A stretch of 64,000 nucleotides of DNA from Holtiella sp036655075 (GTDB lineage: Bacteria; Bacillota; Clostridia; Lachnospirales; Cellulosilyticaceae): assembly GCF_036655075.1 (NCBI RefSeq), contig NZ_JAVVQU010000007.1:1-64000 (forward strand). The letters run 5' to 3'. Made by a program: the position numbers and the translations under genes. The first letter of the stretch is position 1. Each line of letters begins with the position of its first letter. The notes below the pieces were generated by a model. That model was given only the letters and a program-made list of their open reading frames with translations. It ran no database searches and was not told the origin of the DNA. Of this stretch, positions 42,615-52,153 are shown in pieces.

Positions 42615-43642
42615 AAAATAACCCCTTCGTCACCTGCTACGATTTCACCAATAACTGCCGCTTGCTCACCTGCTTCTTGAAGCGCTTTCACAACACTTGC
42701 CACTTCTTCTTGGCTTACAACAAGCATCATTCCTACGCCCATGTTAAAGGTATTGTAAAGTTCATGAACTTCTAAACCACTTAATTTACGAAGTACGTCA
42801 TAAACTTTTGGCTCTTCAATTGTATTGATGTTTAGTTTTGCAGTGATACCTTTTGGTAACATACGTGGCACATTTTCAATGAATCCACCACCTGTGATAT
42901 GAGCAATTCCTTTGATGTTCCCTGCTTCTTTAGCTGCCATAATGGCTTTTACATAAAGCTTAGTTGGTTTGATGAATGCCTCACCATAAGTTTCCCCAAG
43001 TTCTTCACTATAAGCATTAAGATCTAAGTTATACGTATCAATAATTTTACGTACAAGGGAGTACCCATTACTATGTACCCCTGAAGAAGCAAGCCCAATG
43101 ATGGCATCCCCTGGCATAATGCTACGTCCATCAATCATTTTAGCGCGGTCTACAATCCCCACTGCAAAACCTGCCACATCGTACTCACCTGCTTGGTAGA
43201 ATCCAGGCATTTCTGCTGTTTCTCCACCTACAAGCGCACACATACTTTCTTTGCACCCTGCTGCCACACCTTTTACAATATCTGCAATTTGTTCTGGCGT
43301 AATTTGACCTGTTGCAATATAGTCTAAGAAGAAAAGTGGAATGGCACCACTACAAAGGATGTCATTGACACACATAGCTACACAATCAATTCCGATTGTG
43401 TCATGTTTGTTCATATCAAAAGCCAATTTAAGCTTAGTCCCAACGCCATCTGTTCCAGATACAAGCACAGGTTCTTCCATACCCATATATTTTCCAATTG
43501 AATAGGATCCACCAAAGCTACCAATGTCTGTTAAAACACCATCTGTAAAAGTAGATTTAACGTGTTCTTTCATTTGATTAACTGCTTCATAACCGCGGTG
43601 TACATCTACACCTGCATCTTTATAAGTAATTTTAGTTGACAT
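42602..43642 (-). CDS. purM: Phosphoribosylformylglycinamidine cyclo-ligase (AIR synthetase)
   Basis: PurM closes the imidazole ring to give AIR (step 5). This 346-aa protein has the PurM fold signature: TYKDAGVDVHRGYEAV, the ATP site GTDGVGTKLKLAF, and CVALMVGGETAEM-like text visible as CALVGGETAEMPGFY. Length fits. GGAGGAAG precedes the ATG. It follows purF by 11 bp and overlaps purN by 13 bp. Confidence 0.97.
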   Translation of the reverse strand: MSTKITYKDAGVDVHRGYEAVNQMKEHVKSTFTDGVLTDIGSFGGSYSIGKYMGMEEPVLVSGTDGVGTKLKLAFDMNKHDTIGIDCVAMCVNDILCSGAIPLFFLDYIATGQITPEQIADIVKGVAAGCKESMCALVGGETAEMPGFYQAGEYDVAGFAVGIVDRAKMIDGRSIMPGDAIIGLASSGVHSNGYSLVRKIIDTYNLDLNAYSEELGETYGEAFIKPTKLYVKAIMAAKEAGNIKGIAHITGGGFIENVPRMLPKGITAKLNINTIEEPKVYDVLRKLSGLEVHELYNTFNMGVGMMLVVSQEEVASVVKALQEAGEQAAVIGEIVAGDEGVILCQD

Positions 43643-43653
43643 CTTACTTCCTC

Positions 43654-45054
43654 CTATTCTTCCTCGTTCATCTCATGTAGTGGTACTTCCATTGGATAGT
43701 TGCCATTAAAGCAAGCACGGCAGAAATCATTACCACCACCACAAGCTTCTTTGAGGCCTTCTAATGAAAGATAAGTTAAAGAATCTGCACCAATATAGTC
43801 ACGAATTTCTTCGACTGACATCATTGCACCAACTAATTTCTCACGGTCTGGTGTATCAATACCAAAGTAACAACCGTATTTAACAGGTGGTGAAGTAATA
43901 CAAACATGCACTTCAGATGCCCCTGCTTTACGCACTTGCTCTACAATACGCTTACATGTTGTTCCACGTACAATAGAGTCATCTGTCATGACGACACGTT
44001 TACCTTCTATATTATGTTTCAGTGGGTTAAGCTTAATACGCACTGCATTTTCACGCATAGCTTGAGTCGGTTGGATAAAGGTTCTACCGATATAGCGATT
44101 TTTAGTTAAACCTTCACGGTAAGGTAACCCTGAAGCTTTGGCATAGCCAATAGCAGATGGAATCCCTGAGTCTGGTACCGCAATGACTACATCGGCATCA
44201 ATCCCAGCTTCTTTAAATAAAATTTCTCCAGCTTTTTCCCTAAATTGGTACACACTGTTGCCATCAATAATACTATCTGGTCTCGCTAAGTAAATAAGCT
44301 CAAAAACACAAAGCTTCTTTTGACACCAGCCAGAAGGTTTAATGCTATGAAGACCATCTTGATCAATAATGACCATTTCCCCTGGCATAACATCTCTTAC
44401 AAATTCTGCATCCACTACATCTAAGGCACAGCTTTCAGAAGCTAATACATAACCCTCTTTAAGCTTTCCAATACAAAGTGGACGAAGCCCATGTGGGTCA
44501 CGGATGCCTATCATTTGATCTTGTGTTGTAATAACAATGGCATAAGCCCCTTTAATCAGTTGCATTGTGTTACGAATCGCAGCCTCAATGCCTCTGTTAT
44601 AGTGTCTTGCAATTAAGTTTAAAATAGCTTCAGAGTCTGTTGTACTTTGGAAGATAACACCTTCATCTTCTAGCATTTCTCTGACCCCATCACCGTTTGT
44701 CAAGTTTCCATTATGGGCAAGGGCAATGGAACCATGTTTGTATTTCGCTACAAGAGGTTGACAATTACTAATATCTTTGTCTCCTGTTGTAGAGTAGCGT
44801 ACATGACCAATGGCAATGTTCCCTACTAAAGTTTGAAGGTTTCGCTCGTCAAAGACATCACTTACAAGCCCCATACCTTTTGCACTTTCTAGTCTACCTT
44901 CATTGTTAACTGTAATCCCTGCACTTTCTTGACCTCTATGTTGAAGGGCAAAAAGTCCATAATATACGTAATTTGCTGCTTCTTGCGCATTATTTAAATA
45001 AACACCCATCACGCCACATTCTTCGTGTAATGTATCCCCATCAAAGTAGTTCAT
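43654..45054 (-). CDS. purF: Amidophosphoribosyltransferase
   Basis: PurF makes phosphoribosylamine from PRPP and glutamine, the committed step. This 466-aa Bacillus-type enzyme has a short propeptide before the N-terminal nucleophile Cys (EECGVMGVY), glutaminase motifs HVRYSTTGD and HNGNLTNGD, and the PRPP loop VVMTDDSIVRGTT. C-terminal cysteines (CGGGNDFCRACF) are consistent with a [4Fe-4S] cluster of the oxygen-labile enzyme. AGAGGTGAG precedes the ATG. A 122-bp gap separates it from purC, without an evident terminator. Confidence 0.97.
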   Translation of the reverse strand: MNYFDGDTLHEECGVMGVYLNNAQEAANYVYYGLFALQHRGQESAGITVNNEGRLESAKGMGLVSDVFDERNLQTLVGNIAIGHVRYSTTGDKDISNCQPLVAKYKHGSIALAHNGNLTNGDGVREMLEDEGVIFQSTTDSEAILNLIARHYNRGIEAAIRNTMQLIKGAYAIVITTQDQMIGIRDPHGLRPLCIGKLKEGYVLASESCALDVVDAEFVRDVMPGEMVIIDQDGLHSIKPSGWCQKKLCVFELIYLARPDSIIDGNSVYQFREKAGEILFKEAGIDADVVIAVPDSGIPSAIGYAKASGLPYREGLTKNRYIGRTFIQPTQAMRENAVRIKLNPLKHNIEGKRVVMTDDSIVRGTTCKRIVEQVRKAGASEVHVCITSPPVKYGCYFGIDTPDREKLVGAMMSVEEIRDYIGADSLTYLSLEGLKEACGGGNDFCRACFNGNYPMEVPLHEMNEEE

Positions 45055-45176
45055 AGCTCACCTCTTGTTCTGTTCCTTTTATTTATGTGTCCAATCATAC
45101 ATTCACCTGTATACAATGCATGGCAACTAAATTGCAATTACCTCCACACATTACATTAAGCTTTACCTAACGCTTT

Positions 45177-45881
45177 CTAGTGTGTTACACGGTTAAGCAT
45201 TTCTTGGTAAACTTCTTCTACACCACCCATGTCACGTCTAAAGCGATCTTTATCTAATTTTTTGTTAGTTTCTTTGTCCCAGAATCTACATGTATCTGGA
45301 GAAATTTCATCTGCTAAAATAATACGTCCATCTACGCGACCAAGCTCAATTTTAAAGTCGATTAAGTTAACACCAATTGCATCAAAATGTGCTTTTAAAA
45401 GGTCGTTAATTTTAAATGTCATTTCTGTCATTGTTGCAAGCTCTTCTTTAGTTGCAAGACCAAGTGCTAAAATGTGATGGTCGTTGATCATTGGGTCTCC
45501 AAGCGCATCATCTTTAAGACAAAATTCAATAGTTGGGTTTTTAAGTACAGTACCTTCTTCAACACCAAAACGTTTGGAAAATGACCCTGCTGCAGTGTTA
45601 CGAATAATCACTTCAAGAGGTACAATTTGTACAGCTTTAACAACGGTTTCGCGGTCATTAAGTTCTTCTACTAAGTGCGTTTCAATACCGTTTTCTTCTA
45701 ACATACGGCACATAATGTTGCTCATACGATTGTTGACTACACCTTTACCTAAAATCGTTCCTTTTTTCTCACCGTTAAATGCTGTTGCATCATCTTTGTA
45801 AGAAACGATGTAGTATCTTTCATCTTCTGTTGTATAAACTCTTTTTGCCTTACCTTCATATAATAAATTTTGTTTTTCCAT
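45177..45881 (-). CDS. purC: Phosphoribosylaminoimidazole-succinocarboxamide synthase (SAICAR synthetase)
   Basis: PurC ligates aspartate to CAIR (step 7). This 234-aa protein has the family pattern LLYEGKAKRVYTTE, the ATP-site YKDDATAFNG, and the catalytic-region DFKIELGRVDG and ILADEISPDTCRFWD. AAAGGGGG precedes the ATG, 14 bp after purE. Confidence 0.97.
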   Translation of the reverse strand: MEKQNLLYEGKAKRVYTTEDERYYIVSYKDDATAFNGEKKGTILGKGVVNNRMSNIMCRMLEENGIETHLVEELNDRETVVKAVQIVPLEVIIRNTAAGSFSKRFGVEEGTVLKNPTIEFCLKDDALGDPMINDHHILALGLATKEELATMTEMTFKINDLLKAHFDAIGVNLIDFKIELGRVDGRIILADEISPDTCRFWDKETNKKLDKDRFRRDMGGVEEVYQEMLNRVTH

Positions 45882-45895
45882 TTTTAGTTCCCCCT

Positions 45896-46384
45896 TTAGT
45901 TATATTGATTACGAATATGTTCATCTTTTTTTCTAACCGTTTCAGCCATTGCTTCTTTATAGGCTTGAAGTTTAACTTTTAGGCTTGCATCACCCACTGC
46001 TAAAATTTGAACAGCTAATAAGCCTGCGTTGAGCGCTCCATCGATGGCTACCGTTGCAACTGGAATGCCTGGTGGCATTTGTACCATTGAAAGCAATGCA
46101 TCAAGCCCATCTAATGTACTAGATTTAATCGGTAATGCCACAACTGGCAAGGTAGTATATGCCGCAAGCACACCACCAAGGTGTGCTGCCTTTCCAGCTG
46201 CTGCAACGATAACGCCTATCCCATTTGCCTCAGCATTTCTTGCAAAGCTTTCCGCTTCCGCTGGTGTACGGTGTGCTGAGATAATGCGTACCTCAACAGG
46301 TACCCCAAAGCTTTGTACCACTTCAATACCCTTTTCTACGATTGGAAGATCTGAATCACTTCCCATAACAAAAGCAATTTTCAT
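45896..46384 (-). CDS. purE: N5-carboxyaminoimidazole ribonucleotide mutase
   Basis: This class I PurE, 162 aa, has SDSDLPIVEKG and ISAHRTPAEAE, where the His of SAHRTP is the conserved active-site residue, and a hydrophobic C-terminus. Class I enzymes work with PurK, but no purK lies in this cluster, so purK is elsewhere or a non-partnered variant operates. AGAGGC precedes the ATG. It is the second gene of the operon, 63 bp after purL. Confidence 0.96.
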   Translation of the reverse strand: MKIAFVMGSDSDLPIVEKGIEVVQSFGVPVEVRIISAHRTPAEAESFARNAEANGIGVIVAAAGKAAHLGGVLAAYTTLPVVALPIKSSTLDGLDALLSMVQMPPGIPVATVAIDGALNAGLLAVQILAVGDASLKVKLQAYKEAMAETVRKKDEHIRNQYN

Positions 46385-46447
46385 AATCAGCCTCTTTTCC
46401 CTAATTGTCTTAAAATACTCTATTTAAATAACTTTATTTGAAATCAT

Positions 46448-49400
46448 TTATTTGAAGTAATCCACACCTGCTTGGAATAACTTTTGGTCTTTGTTGCCGG
46501 GAATATTGATATGTACACATTCGCCTACTCGCTCACTGTGTCCCATTTTACCAATAATACGTCCATCTCTTGAAACAAGTCCTTCAATATTATACAGACT
46601 ACCATTTACATTGACAGAGCCCGCTTTAGATGGGTATCCACTCGCATCTACATATTGGCTAAAGATTTGACCATTTTTCACAAGTTCATCTAATACTGCT
46701 TGTGGTGCTACAAAGCGTCCTTCTCCATGTGAAAGAGGCATTTCGTATTGCTCACCCACTTGAACATTGCTAAGCCAAGGTGAGGCTACACTTGTAATCT
46801 TTGTTTTTGCAAGCAATGAAATATGTTTACCAATCGTGTTATAAGTAAGCGTTGGCTTGTGCTCATCCATCTCACAAATTTCACCATATGGAAGGAGTCC
46901 TAATTTGACAAGTACTTGGAATCCATTACAAATACCAAGTGCTAAACCATCTTGTTCATAAAGGTGTTTCATCACAGCTTCTTGCAGACGTTCATTTCTA
47001 AAAGCAGCTGCAATAAACTTAGCACTACCGTCGGGTTCATCCCCTGCTGAGAATCCACCTGGGAAAGCTAGAATTTGGGCTTCACCAATAGCTTCTGCCA
47101 TACGGTTAAGGGATGCATCAATAGCTTCTGGTGTACGATTTAAGAAAAGCACTTGTTCTACATCTGCTCCAGCTTTTCTAAAGGCACGTGCTGTATCTTC
47201 TTCACAGTTTGTTCCTGGGAATACCGGAATAACAACTTTTGGCACAGCAATTTTATGTTTGGCAATATAAAGATTTGGTTTTTCGCTGTAAGTCGCATCT
47301 TTTTCTTCTAACTCATTTTCAGCTTCTGTTGTAAATACTTTAGAAAGTGGTACATCAAGTGCTGTTTTCACGTCATCTAGTCTTACTTCTACTTGATTAA
47401 TACTTAAGACTTGCGCCGCTACTGTCTCACCTATTACTGTAAATGCCTCACCTGTAAGTGTACTTGCTACTGCTTCGCTTACTTCTAAAACAAGGTCTCC
47501 GTAAGCCGCTTCAAAAGCACCTACTTGTAAAGTTTCTGTATTCACTTTAGCACCTAAGTCATTTCCAATTGCCATTTGGCTAAGGGCCGCTACAAGACCA
47601 CCTTTACCAATAGCATAGCTACTTGTCACTTTTTGTTCTTTCATCAGACGGTGTACGTTCGCATAAACATTTTTCATGGTTTCAAAGTCTGGTACTTTGT
47701 CTTCACCTACTGGAATATGTACATAAACCACTTTGTTACCGGCTGCTTTGAAGCTACCACTTACACAATACTTGGCATCCCCAATGTTGCAAGTGAAAGA
47801 GATAAGTGTTGGTGGGACATTTAAGTTTTCAAAAGTACCTGACATACTATCTTTTCCCCCAATAGCAGCAATACCTAAAGCTTTTTGAGCAATAAGCGTG
47901 CCTAAAAGTGCCGCTACAGGTTTGCCCCATTTAGTTTTATCTTCTCCAAGTCTTTCAAAGTACTCTTGGAAAGATAAGTAAGTATCTTCGTAGTTCGCAC
48001 CAAGTGCCACAAGTTTAGCGACACTTTCTACAACAGCATACAAGCTTCCATGGAAAGGTGATGCTTCTGATAAGTAAGGATCAAATCCATGTGTCATATA
48101 AGTTGCTGCTGTTGTTTCCCCTTCAATCACAGGAATCTTAGCAACCATACCGACTTCTTTTGTACGTTGGTTTTTCCCACCATAAGGCATAAGTACACTT
48201 CTTGCACCGATGGTTGAGTCAAATTGTAAACCCAATCCTTTTTGGCTTGCTACGTTCAAATCTGAAAGCAGTTCTAAAATGTTTTCTTTTGTAAGTGTTC
48301 TTGTATCTTCACACCAGCTAGGTGCAGTAACATGAGCTGCTCTTTGTTGTGTTACCCCTGCACTGTCTAGGAATACACGGTTGATATTTACAATCTCTTG
48401 TTCACGCCATTTCATAATTAAGCGTTTCTCTTCAGTGACTACTGCCACTTGTACTGCATTTAAGTTTTCTGCTTCACAAAGAGCAATCACACGGTCTACA
48501 TCTTGTGCTTCAATAGCAATAGCCATACGTTCTTGAGATTCTGAAATCGCAAGTTCTGTTCCATCTAAGCCCATATATTTTACAGGTACTTGGTCAAGAT
48601 CAATGATAAGGCCTTCTGCAATTTCACCGATAGCTACACACACACCACCTGCACCAAAGTCGTTACAACGTTTGATATATGTAGAGAACTCTGGGTTTCT
48701 GAAAATACGTTGAAGCTTACGTTCTTCTACTGGATTTCCTTTTTGTACTTCACTACCACATTGTTTAAGTGAGTCTTCTGTATGTTCTTTAGAAGAACCA
48801 GTAGCACCACCACAACCGTCACGACCTGTTGCGCCACCAATAAGCAAGATGACATCCCCTGCTGTTGGCTCTTCACGTCTTACAGCATCTGACTTCACAG
48901 CCCCTACTACTGCACCCACTTCTAAACGTTTTGCAGTATACCCTGGATGGTAGTATTCTTTAACTTCCCCTGTTGCAAGCCCAATTTGGTTTCCATAGGA
49001 GCTATAACCGTTAGTTGCAGTTTGAGAAATCTTTCTTTGAGGTAACTTACCTGGAATAGTCTCCTCCATAGGTGCTGTTACATCTCCAGCGCCTGTTACA
49101 CGCATAGCTTGGTACACATAACTACGTCCTGAAAGTGGATCACGAATAGCTCCACCAAGACAAGTTGCAGCTCCACCAAAAGGTTCAATTTCTGTAGGGT
49201 GGTTATGGGTTTCATTTTTGAAAAGTACTAAGTAGTCTTCCATTTTGCCACTTACTTCAATGGCTTTTTCTAAGGTACAAGCATTAATTTCATCAGATTC
49301 AACCATTTCTTTTAAGCCACCACTCGCTTTTAGATCCTTTACAATGATTGTTGCCATATCCATAAGGCTTACTTTTTTAGATTTATTTTGATAAAGGTTG

Positions 49401-50176
49401 TTGCGCATATTTTGATACATTGCATAAGCATCTTGAACCGGTTGACTTAAGTTACCTTCTTCAATGGTGATGTCTGTAAGCTCTGTCATAAAAGTTGTAT
49501 GTCTACAGTGGTCTGACCAGTAAGTATCTACTACTTTAAGCTCTGTAAAGCTAGGCTCACGCTTTTCAGATTGGAAGTAAGATTGGAAGTAAGTAAGGTC
49601 TTCTAAACTCATAGCTAACCCATTTGCTTTTCTAAAAGTTTCAAGTGCTTCTTGTGAGTAGCTGTTAAAACCTTCAAGTACTTTGACATCTTCTGGAACA
49701 GGATAAGTAGCATCTAGCAAGTGTGTGGCATCTAATGCAACTTCTTCACTTTCAATTGGATTGATTAAATGTTTTTTGATGCGTTCCCTGTCCATTTGTT
49801 CTAACTGACCTTCAATGATATAGACTTTAGAAGCTTTCACCACTGGTGTAGCATGTGAGTCAATCGTTTTGATACATTGTACACATGAGTCTGCTCTTTG
49901 GTCATATTGACCTCTTAAAAAACTTGTCATAAAGATAAATCCAGAAGCGTTTGGCTTCTCCTCTTCATAGACAAAGTCACATTGTGGTTCAGAAAAAACT
50001 GTTTTTAAAGCTTTTTCATATACAGCTGTTGTAATACCTGCTACATCATAACGATTTAAAACGCGTACATTTTCTATATTTTTAATGCCTAAGAACTTTA
50101 CAAGTTCACTTTGGACACGTTTGGCTTCTACGTTAAAACCCGGTCTTTTTTCTACATAAACAATAAAGTTTTCCAT
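46448..50176 (-). CDS. purL: Phosphoribosylformylglycinamidine synthase, single-chain
   Basis: This 1242-aa fused FGAM synthase converts FGAR to FGAM (step 4). It has an N-terminal PurS-like domain, two PurM-like halves (ATP site region FKNETHNHPTEIEPFGGAATC; second half GGKDSMSGTFE), and a C-terminal class I glutamine amidotransferase (IPVFPGTNCEEDTARAF, nucleophile Cys in LGICNGFQVL, His in PLSHGEGRF). The single-chain form replaces the separate PurS/PurL/PurQ of Bacillus. First gene of the operon; GGGGGG precedes the ATG. PurR-type boxes lie about 95-210 bp upstream. Confidence 0.97.
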   Translation of the reverse strand: MENFIVYVEKRPGFNVEAKRVQSELVKFLGIKNIENVRVLNRYDVAGITTAVYEKALKTVFSEPQCDFVYEEEKPNASGFIFMTSFLRGQYDQRADSCVQCIKTIDSHATPVVKASKVYIIEGQLEQMDRERIKKHLINPIESEEVALDATHLLDATYPVPEDVKVLEGFNSYSQEALETFRKANGLAMSLEDLTYFQSYFQSEKREPSFTELKVVDTYWSDHCRHTTFMTELTDITIEEGNLSQPVQDAYAMYQNMRNNLYQNKSKKVSLMDMATIIVKDLKASGGLKEMVESDEINACTLEKAIEVSGKMEDYLVLFKNETHNHPTEIEPFGGAATCLGGAIRDPLSGRSYVYQAMRVTGAGDVTAPMEETIPGKLPQRKISQTATNGYSSYGNQIGLATGEVKEYYHPGYTAKRLEVGAVVGAVKSDAVRREEPTAGDVILLIGGATGRDGCGGATGSSKEHTEDSLKQCGSEVQKGNPVEERKLQRIFRNPEFSTYIKRCNDFGAGGVCVAIGEIAEGLIIDLDQVPVKYMGLDGTELAISESQERMAIAIEAQDVDRVIALCEAENLNAVQVAVVTEEKRLIMKWREQEIVNINRVFLDSAGVTQQRAAHVTAPSWCEDTRTLTKENILELLSDLNVASQKGLGLQFDSTIGARSVLMPYGGKNQRTKEVGMVAKIPVIEGETTAATYMTHGFDPYLSEASPFHGSLYAVVESVAKLVALGANYEDTYLSFQEYFERLGEDKTKWGKPVAALLGTLIAQKALGIAAIGGKDSMSGTFENLNVPPTLISFTCNIGDAKYCVSGSFKAAGNKVVYVHIPVGEDKVPDFETMKNVYANVHRLMKEQKVTSSYAIGKGGLVAALSQMAIGNDLGAKVNTETLQVGAFEAAYGDLVLEVSEAVASTLTGEAFTVIGETVAAQVLSINQVEVRLDDVKTALDVPLSKVFTTEAENELEEKDATYSEKPNLYIAKHKIAVPKVVIPVFPGTNCEEDTARAFRKAGADVEQVLFLNRTPEAIDASLNRMAEAIGEAQILAFPGGFSAGDEPDGSAKFIAAAFRNERLQEAVMKHLYEQDGLALGICNGFQVLVKLGLLPYGEICEMDEHKPTLTYNTIGKHISLLAKTKITSVASPWLSNVQVGEQYEMPLSHGEGRFVAPQAVLDELVKNGQIFSQYVDASGYPSKAGSVNVNGSLYNIEGLVSRDGRIIGKMGHSERVGECVHINIPGNKDQKLFQAGVDYFK

Positions 50177-50269
50177 AAAGGTCCCCCCTGATTAAAAAGT
50201 CTATATTTTTCACTATAGTCTGCATTTCTTAATAAAAGGGTATCATACTTCTAGCTAGTTCGTCAACAT

Positions 50270-50388
50270 TTTTTCGAACGATATATATATATTATTTTTT
50301 ATAGTTCGGTATTTTCATCTTTAATTTCATTTTATCTTTATACCTCCTAATTATTGGTGGATTTAACCTCAAAAAACCGAACATTATA
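50270..50388 (-). promoter_or_regulatory. pur operator: three PurBox sequences and a -10 element
   Basis: Two sites match the PurR box AWWWCCGAACWWT perfectly: AAAACCGAACATT (50373-50385, plus strand) and AATACCGAACTAT (50313-50301, minus strand). A third, degenerate copy centred on TCGAAC (50270-50282, plus strand) is inverted to the second with an 18-bp gap, close to the classical paired arrangement. On the minus strand TATAAT (50388-50383) overlaps the distal box. No good -35 is visible. This predicts PurR control of purL-E-C-F-M-N-D. Confidence 0.75.
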
Positions 50389-50487
50389 TCCATATCATTC
50401 TTACAACCTTATTTTTCATTCGACATTACCCAAATAATGCTCCTAGCCCCGTAAATTCTAGCCCCTCACAAATTACATTTATAATAA

Positions 50488-50525
50488 AAAAGAAGTTTAT
50501 AGACTCAAGTCTATAAACTTCTTTT
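50488..50525 (-). terminator. Intrinsic terminator of the spoIIA operon
   Basis: An 18-bp perfect stem (50488-50505 with 50508-50525) with a 2-nt turn and A/T flanks. It overlaps the sigF stop codon and lies upstream of the pur operator region. Confidence 0.88.
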
Positions 50526-51246
50526 AAGTGACCGCAAGCAGGCCACGCATCTTCTTTAATATACGCTTTTCAATACGAGACACTTGCACTTGAGAAATGC
50601 CCAAAAGCTCTGCAATTTCTGTCTGTGTACGGTCTTCATAATAGCGATACACAATAATTTCCTTCTCTATAGGCGCTAAGGCCTCTATGACTTGTCCCAC
50701 AACAATGTGATCAATCATGTTATTTTGCTCTTGTGGGGCCTGGTCAATCTTATCTTCTAGCGTAATAGGTTTGCCATCTCCTTGATGGATAATAGCACTT
50801 AAGGATTCAATTTCAAGATTCGCTTCTAAAGCCACTAATACATCATCTACTGGTATATCCAAAGCTGCAGCAATCTCATTCATCGTGGGTTCACGATCAA
50901 GTGATCTACAAAGCTCTTCTTTCATACCTCTTGCTTTATAAGCAATTTCTTTAAGAGACCTACTGACTTTAATCATACCATCATCTCTTAAAAACCTTTT
51001 AATTTCTCCTACAATCATGGGTACAGCATAAGTGGAAAACTTAACATTATAGCTCAAATCAAATTTTTCTATACTTTTTAGAAGCCCGATGCTTCCTATC
51101 TGAAATAAGTCTTCTAGTTCATAGCCACGTCCTGTAAATCTTTTTACTAGACTCCATACAAGGCCTACATTTTCTTCAACTAAAATTTCCTTAGCTGTTT
51201 CATCACCTTGCTGTGCCTTCATAATCAGCTTGATTGTATGATCCAT
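50524..51246 (-). CDS. sigF: RNA polymerase sporulation sigma factor SigF
   Basis: Sigma-F is the first forespore-specific sigma factor. This 240-aa protein has region 2 (GLVWSLVKRFTGRGYELEDLFQIG, KFSTYAVPMIVGEIKRFLRDD), region 3 (NEIAAALDIPVDDVL) and region 4 with HTH (TEIAELLGISQVQVSRIEK). I start at 51246, where AAAGGTGG lies 6 nt upstream; a TTG seven codons earlier lacks a site. Third gene of spoIIAA-spoIIAB-sigF. Its activity is held in check by SpoIIAB encoded just upstream. Confidence 0.96.
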   Translation of the reverse strand: MDHTIKLIMKAQQGDETAKEILVEENVGLVWSLVKRFTGRGYELEDLFQIGSIGLLKSIEKFDLSYNVKFSTYAVPMIVGEIKRFLRDDGMIKVSRSLKEIAYKARGMKEELCRSLDREPTMNEIAAALDIPVDDVLVALEANLEIESLSAIIHQGDGKPITLEDKIDQAPQEQNNMIDHIVVGQVIEALAPIEKEIIVYRYYEDRTQTEIAELLGISQVQVSRIEKRILKKMRGLLAVT

Positions 51247-51280
51247 ATACTCCCACCTTTCTACCAAATGTGTGGGGTCA

Positions 51281-51706
51281 TCAATAGAAAGTTTTTGTCA
51301 TTGTTACGCATGTGCCCTTACCCTCTTCAGAAACGACTTGTACAAGATCCATCATAGACTGCATAACAGTAAAACCAAGCCCTGCTCTTTCGTCATCTTC
51401 TGAAGTTGTATAAAGTGCTTTCATCGCTTCCTCTACATTTTTAATACCTTTCCCCTTGTCGATAACCTGAATCGTGACCATACGACCTTCATAGCCACAT
51501 TTTATCCAAATGAGTTGATTAGGGTCTGCATTATAACCATGAATAATACTATTTGTCACAGCCTCTGATACAGCCATCTTCACATCATAAAGCTCGTCCA
51601 CAGTTGGGTCAAGTTGTGATAAGAAAGCTGATACTGCAACACGTGCAAAAGCTTCATTTAATGAATTACTTGCAAACTCAACCTTCATTTCATTGGAATT
51701 TTCCAT
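51281..51706 (-). CDS. spoIIAB: Anti-sigma F factor / serine kinase SpoIIAB
   Basis: SpoIIAB binds and inhibits sigma-F and phosphorylates SpoIIAA. This 141-aa GHKL-type kinase has the N-box VSEAVTNSIIHGY, the ATP motif DKGKGI and the lid/G2 motif GLGFTVM. Size fits (about 146 aa). AGGGGGAATTAAG precedes the ATG. It lies 21 bp after spoIIAA and 34 bp before sigF. Confidence 0.96.
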   Translation of the reverse strand: MENSNEMKVEFASNSLNEAFARVAVSAFLSQLDPTVDELYDVKMAVSEAVTNSIIHGYNADPNQLIWIKCGYEGRMVTIQVIDKGKGIKNVEEAMKALYTTSEDDERAGLGFTVMQSMMDLVQVVSEEGKGTCVTMTKTFY

Positions 51707-51727
51707 CTTAATTCCCCCTATTACACT

Positions 51728-52066
51728 TTATGCTAAACATTTAAAAGCATGTTCAAGGCTTTCATAAAGCCTGGTGAGCTTATAAATTCCGGATATACTC
51801 AAAATTTGGTCTACTTTAGGTGATACATTGTAAATCCCCACATATCCCCCACATATAGAGACCGTTCGATAGCGTCCCATCAATAATCCAATTCCCGAAC
51901 TATCCATAAATACTACTCTTTCAAAATCAAACAAAATATTTCTTGCACGTCTTTTATGATATTCTCTATCCACTGACTCACGAATTTCTACAGACGTATG
52001 ATGATCAATTTCCCCTGATAAAGTCACAATTAATGTTGTATCTTGCATACAAAACTCTATGTTCAC
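51728..52066 (-). CDS. spoIIAA: Anti-sigma F factor antagonist SpoIIAA
   Basis: SpoIIAA is the STAS-domain protein that, when unphosphorylated, frees sigma-F from SpoIIAB. This 112-aa protein has the phosphorylation motif VFMDSSGIGLLMGRY (Ser56/Ser57) and the STAS start LSGEIDHHTS. The start codon is GTG, preceded by AGAGGTG. First gene of the tricistronic sigma-F operon, with its own promoter at 52101-52129 after the TPR gene. Confidence 0.96.
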   Translation of the reverse strand: MNIEFCMQDTTLIVTLSGEIDHHTSVEIRESVDREYHKRRARNILFDFERVVFMDSSGIGLLMGRYRTVSICGGYVGIYNVSPKVDQILSISGIYKLTRLYESLEHAFKCLA

Positions 52067-52100
52067 AAGGCACCTCTTTTCTATATCCTGTTACTCCTAT

Positions 52101-52129
52101 AGAATAGTATATTTTACATTTATTGTCAA
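52101..52129 (-). promoter_or_regulatory. Promoter of the spoIIA operon with Spo0A-box-like -35 region
   Basis: On the minus strand TTGACA (52129-52124), 17 bp, TATTCT (52106-52101). The plus strand across the -35 reads TTGTCAAT, resembling a Spo0A box (TTTGTCRAA), but the match is imperfect. No sigma-H pattern is clear. Confidence 0.5.
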
Positions 52130-52153
52130 TGAATTTCTAATTTTTTACATTTG

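Noticed and set aside
46029..46427. 132-codon plus-strand ORF opposite purE
   Set aside because: Shadow frame of a highly conserved purine gene, with no ribosome site.
50177..50487. Purine riboswitch upstream of purL
   Set aside because: No guanine/adenine aptamer elements are visible; the region is explained by PurBoxes and a promoter.
52120..52132. Definite Spo0A box before spoIIAA
   Set aside because: TTGTCAAT matches only partly, and the same bases make a TTGACA -35; kept as a comment only.
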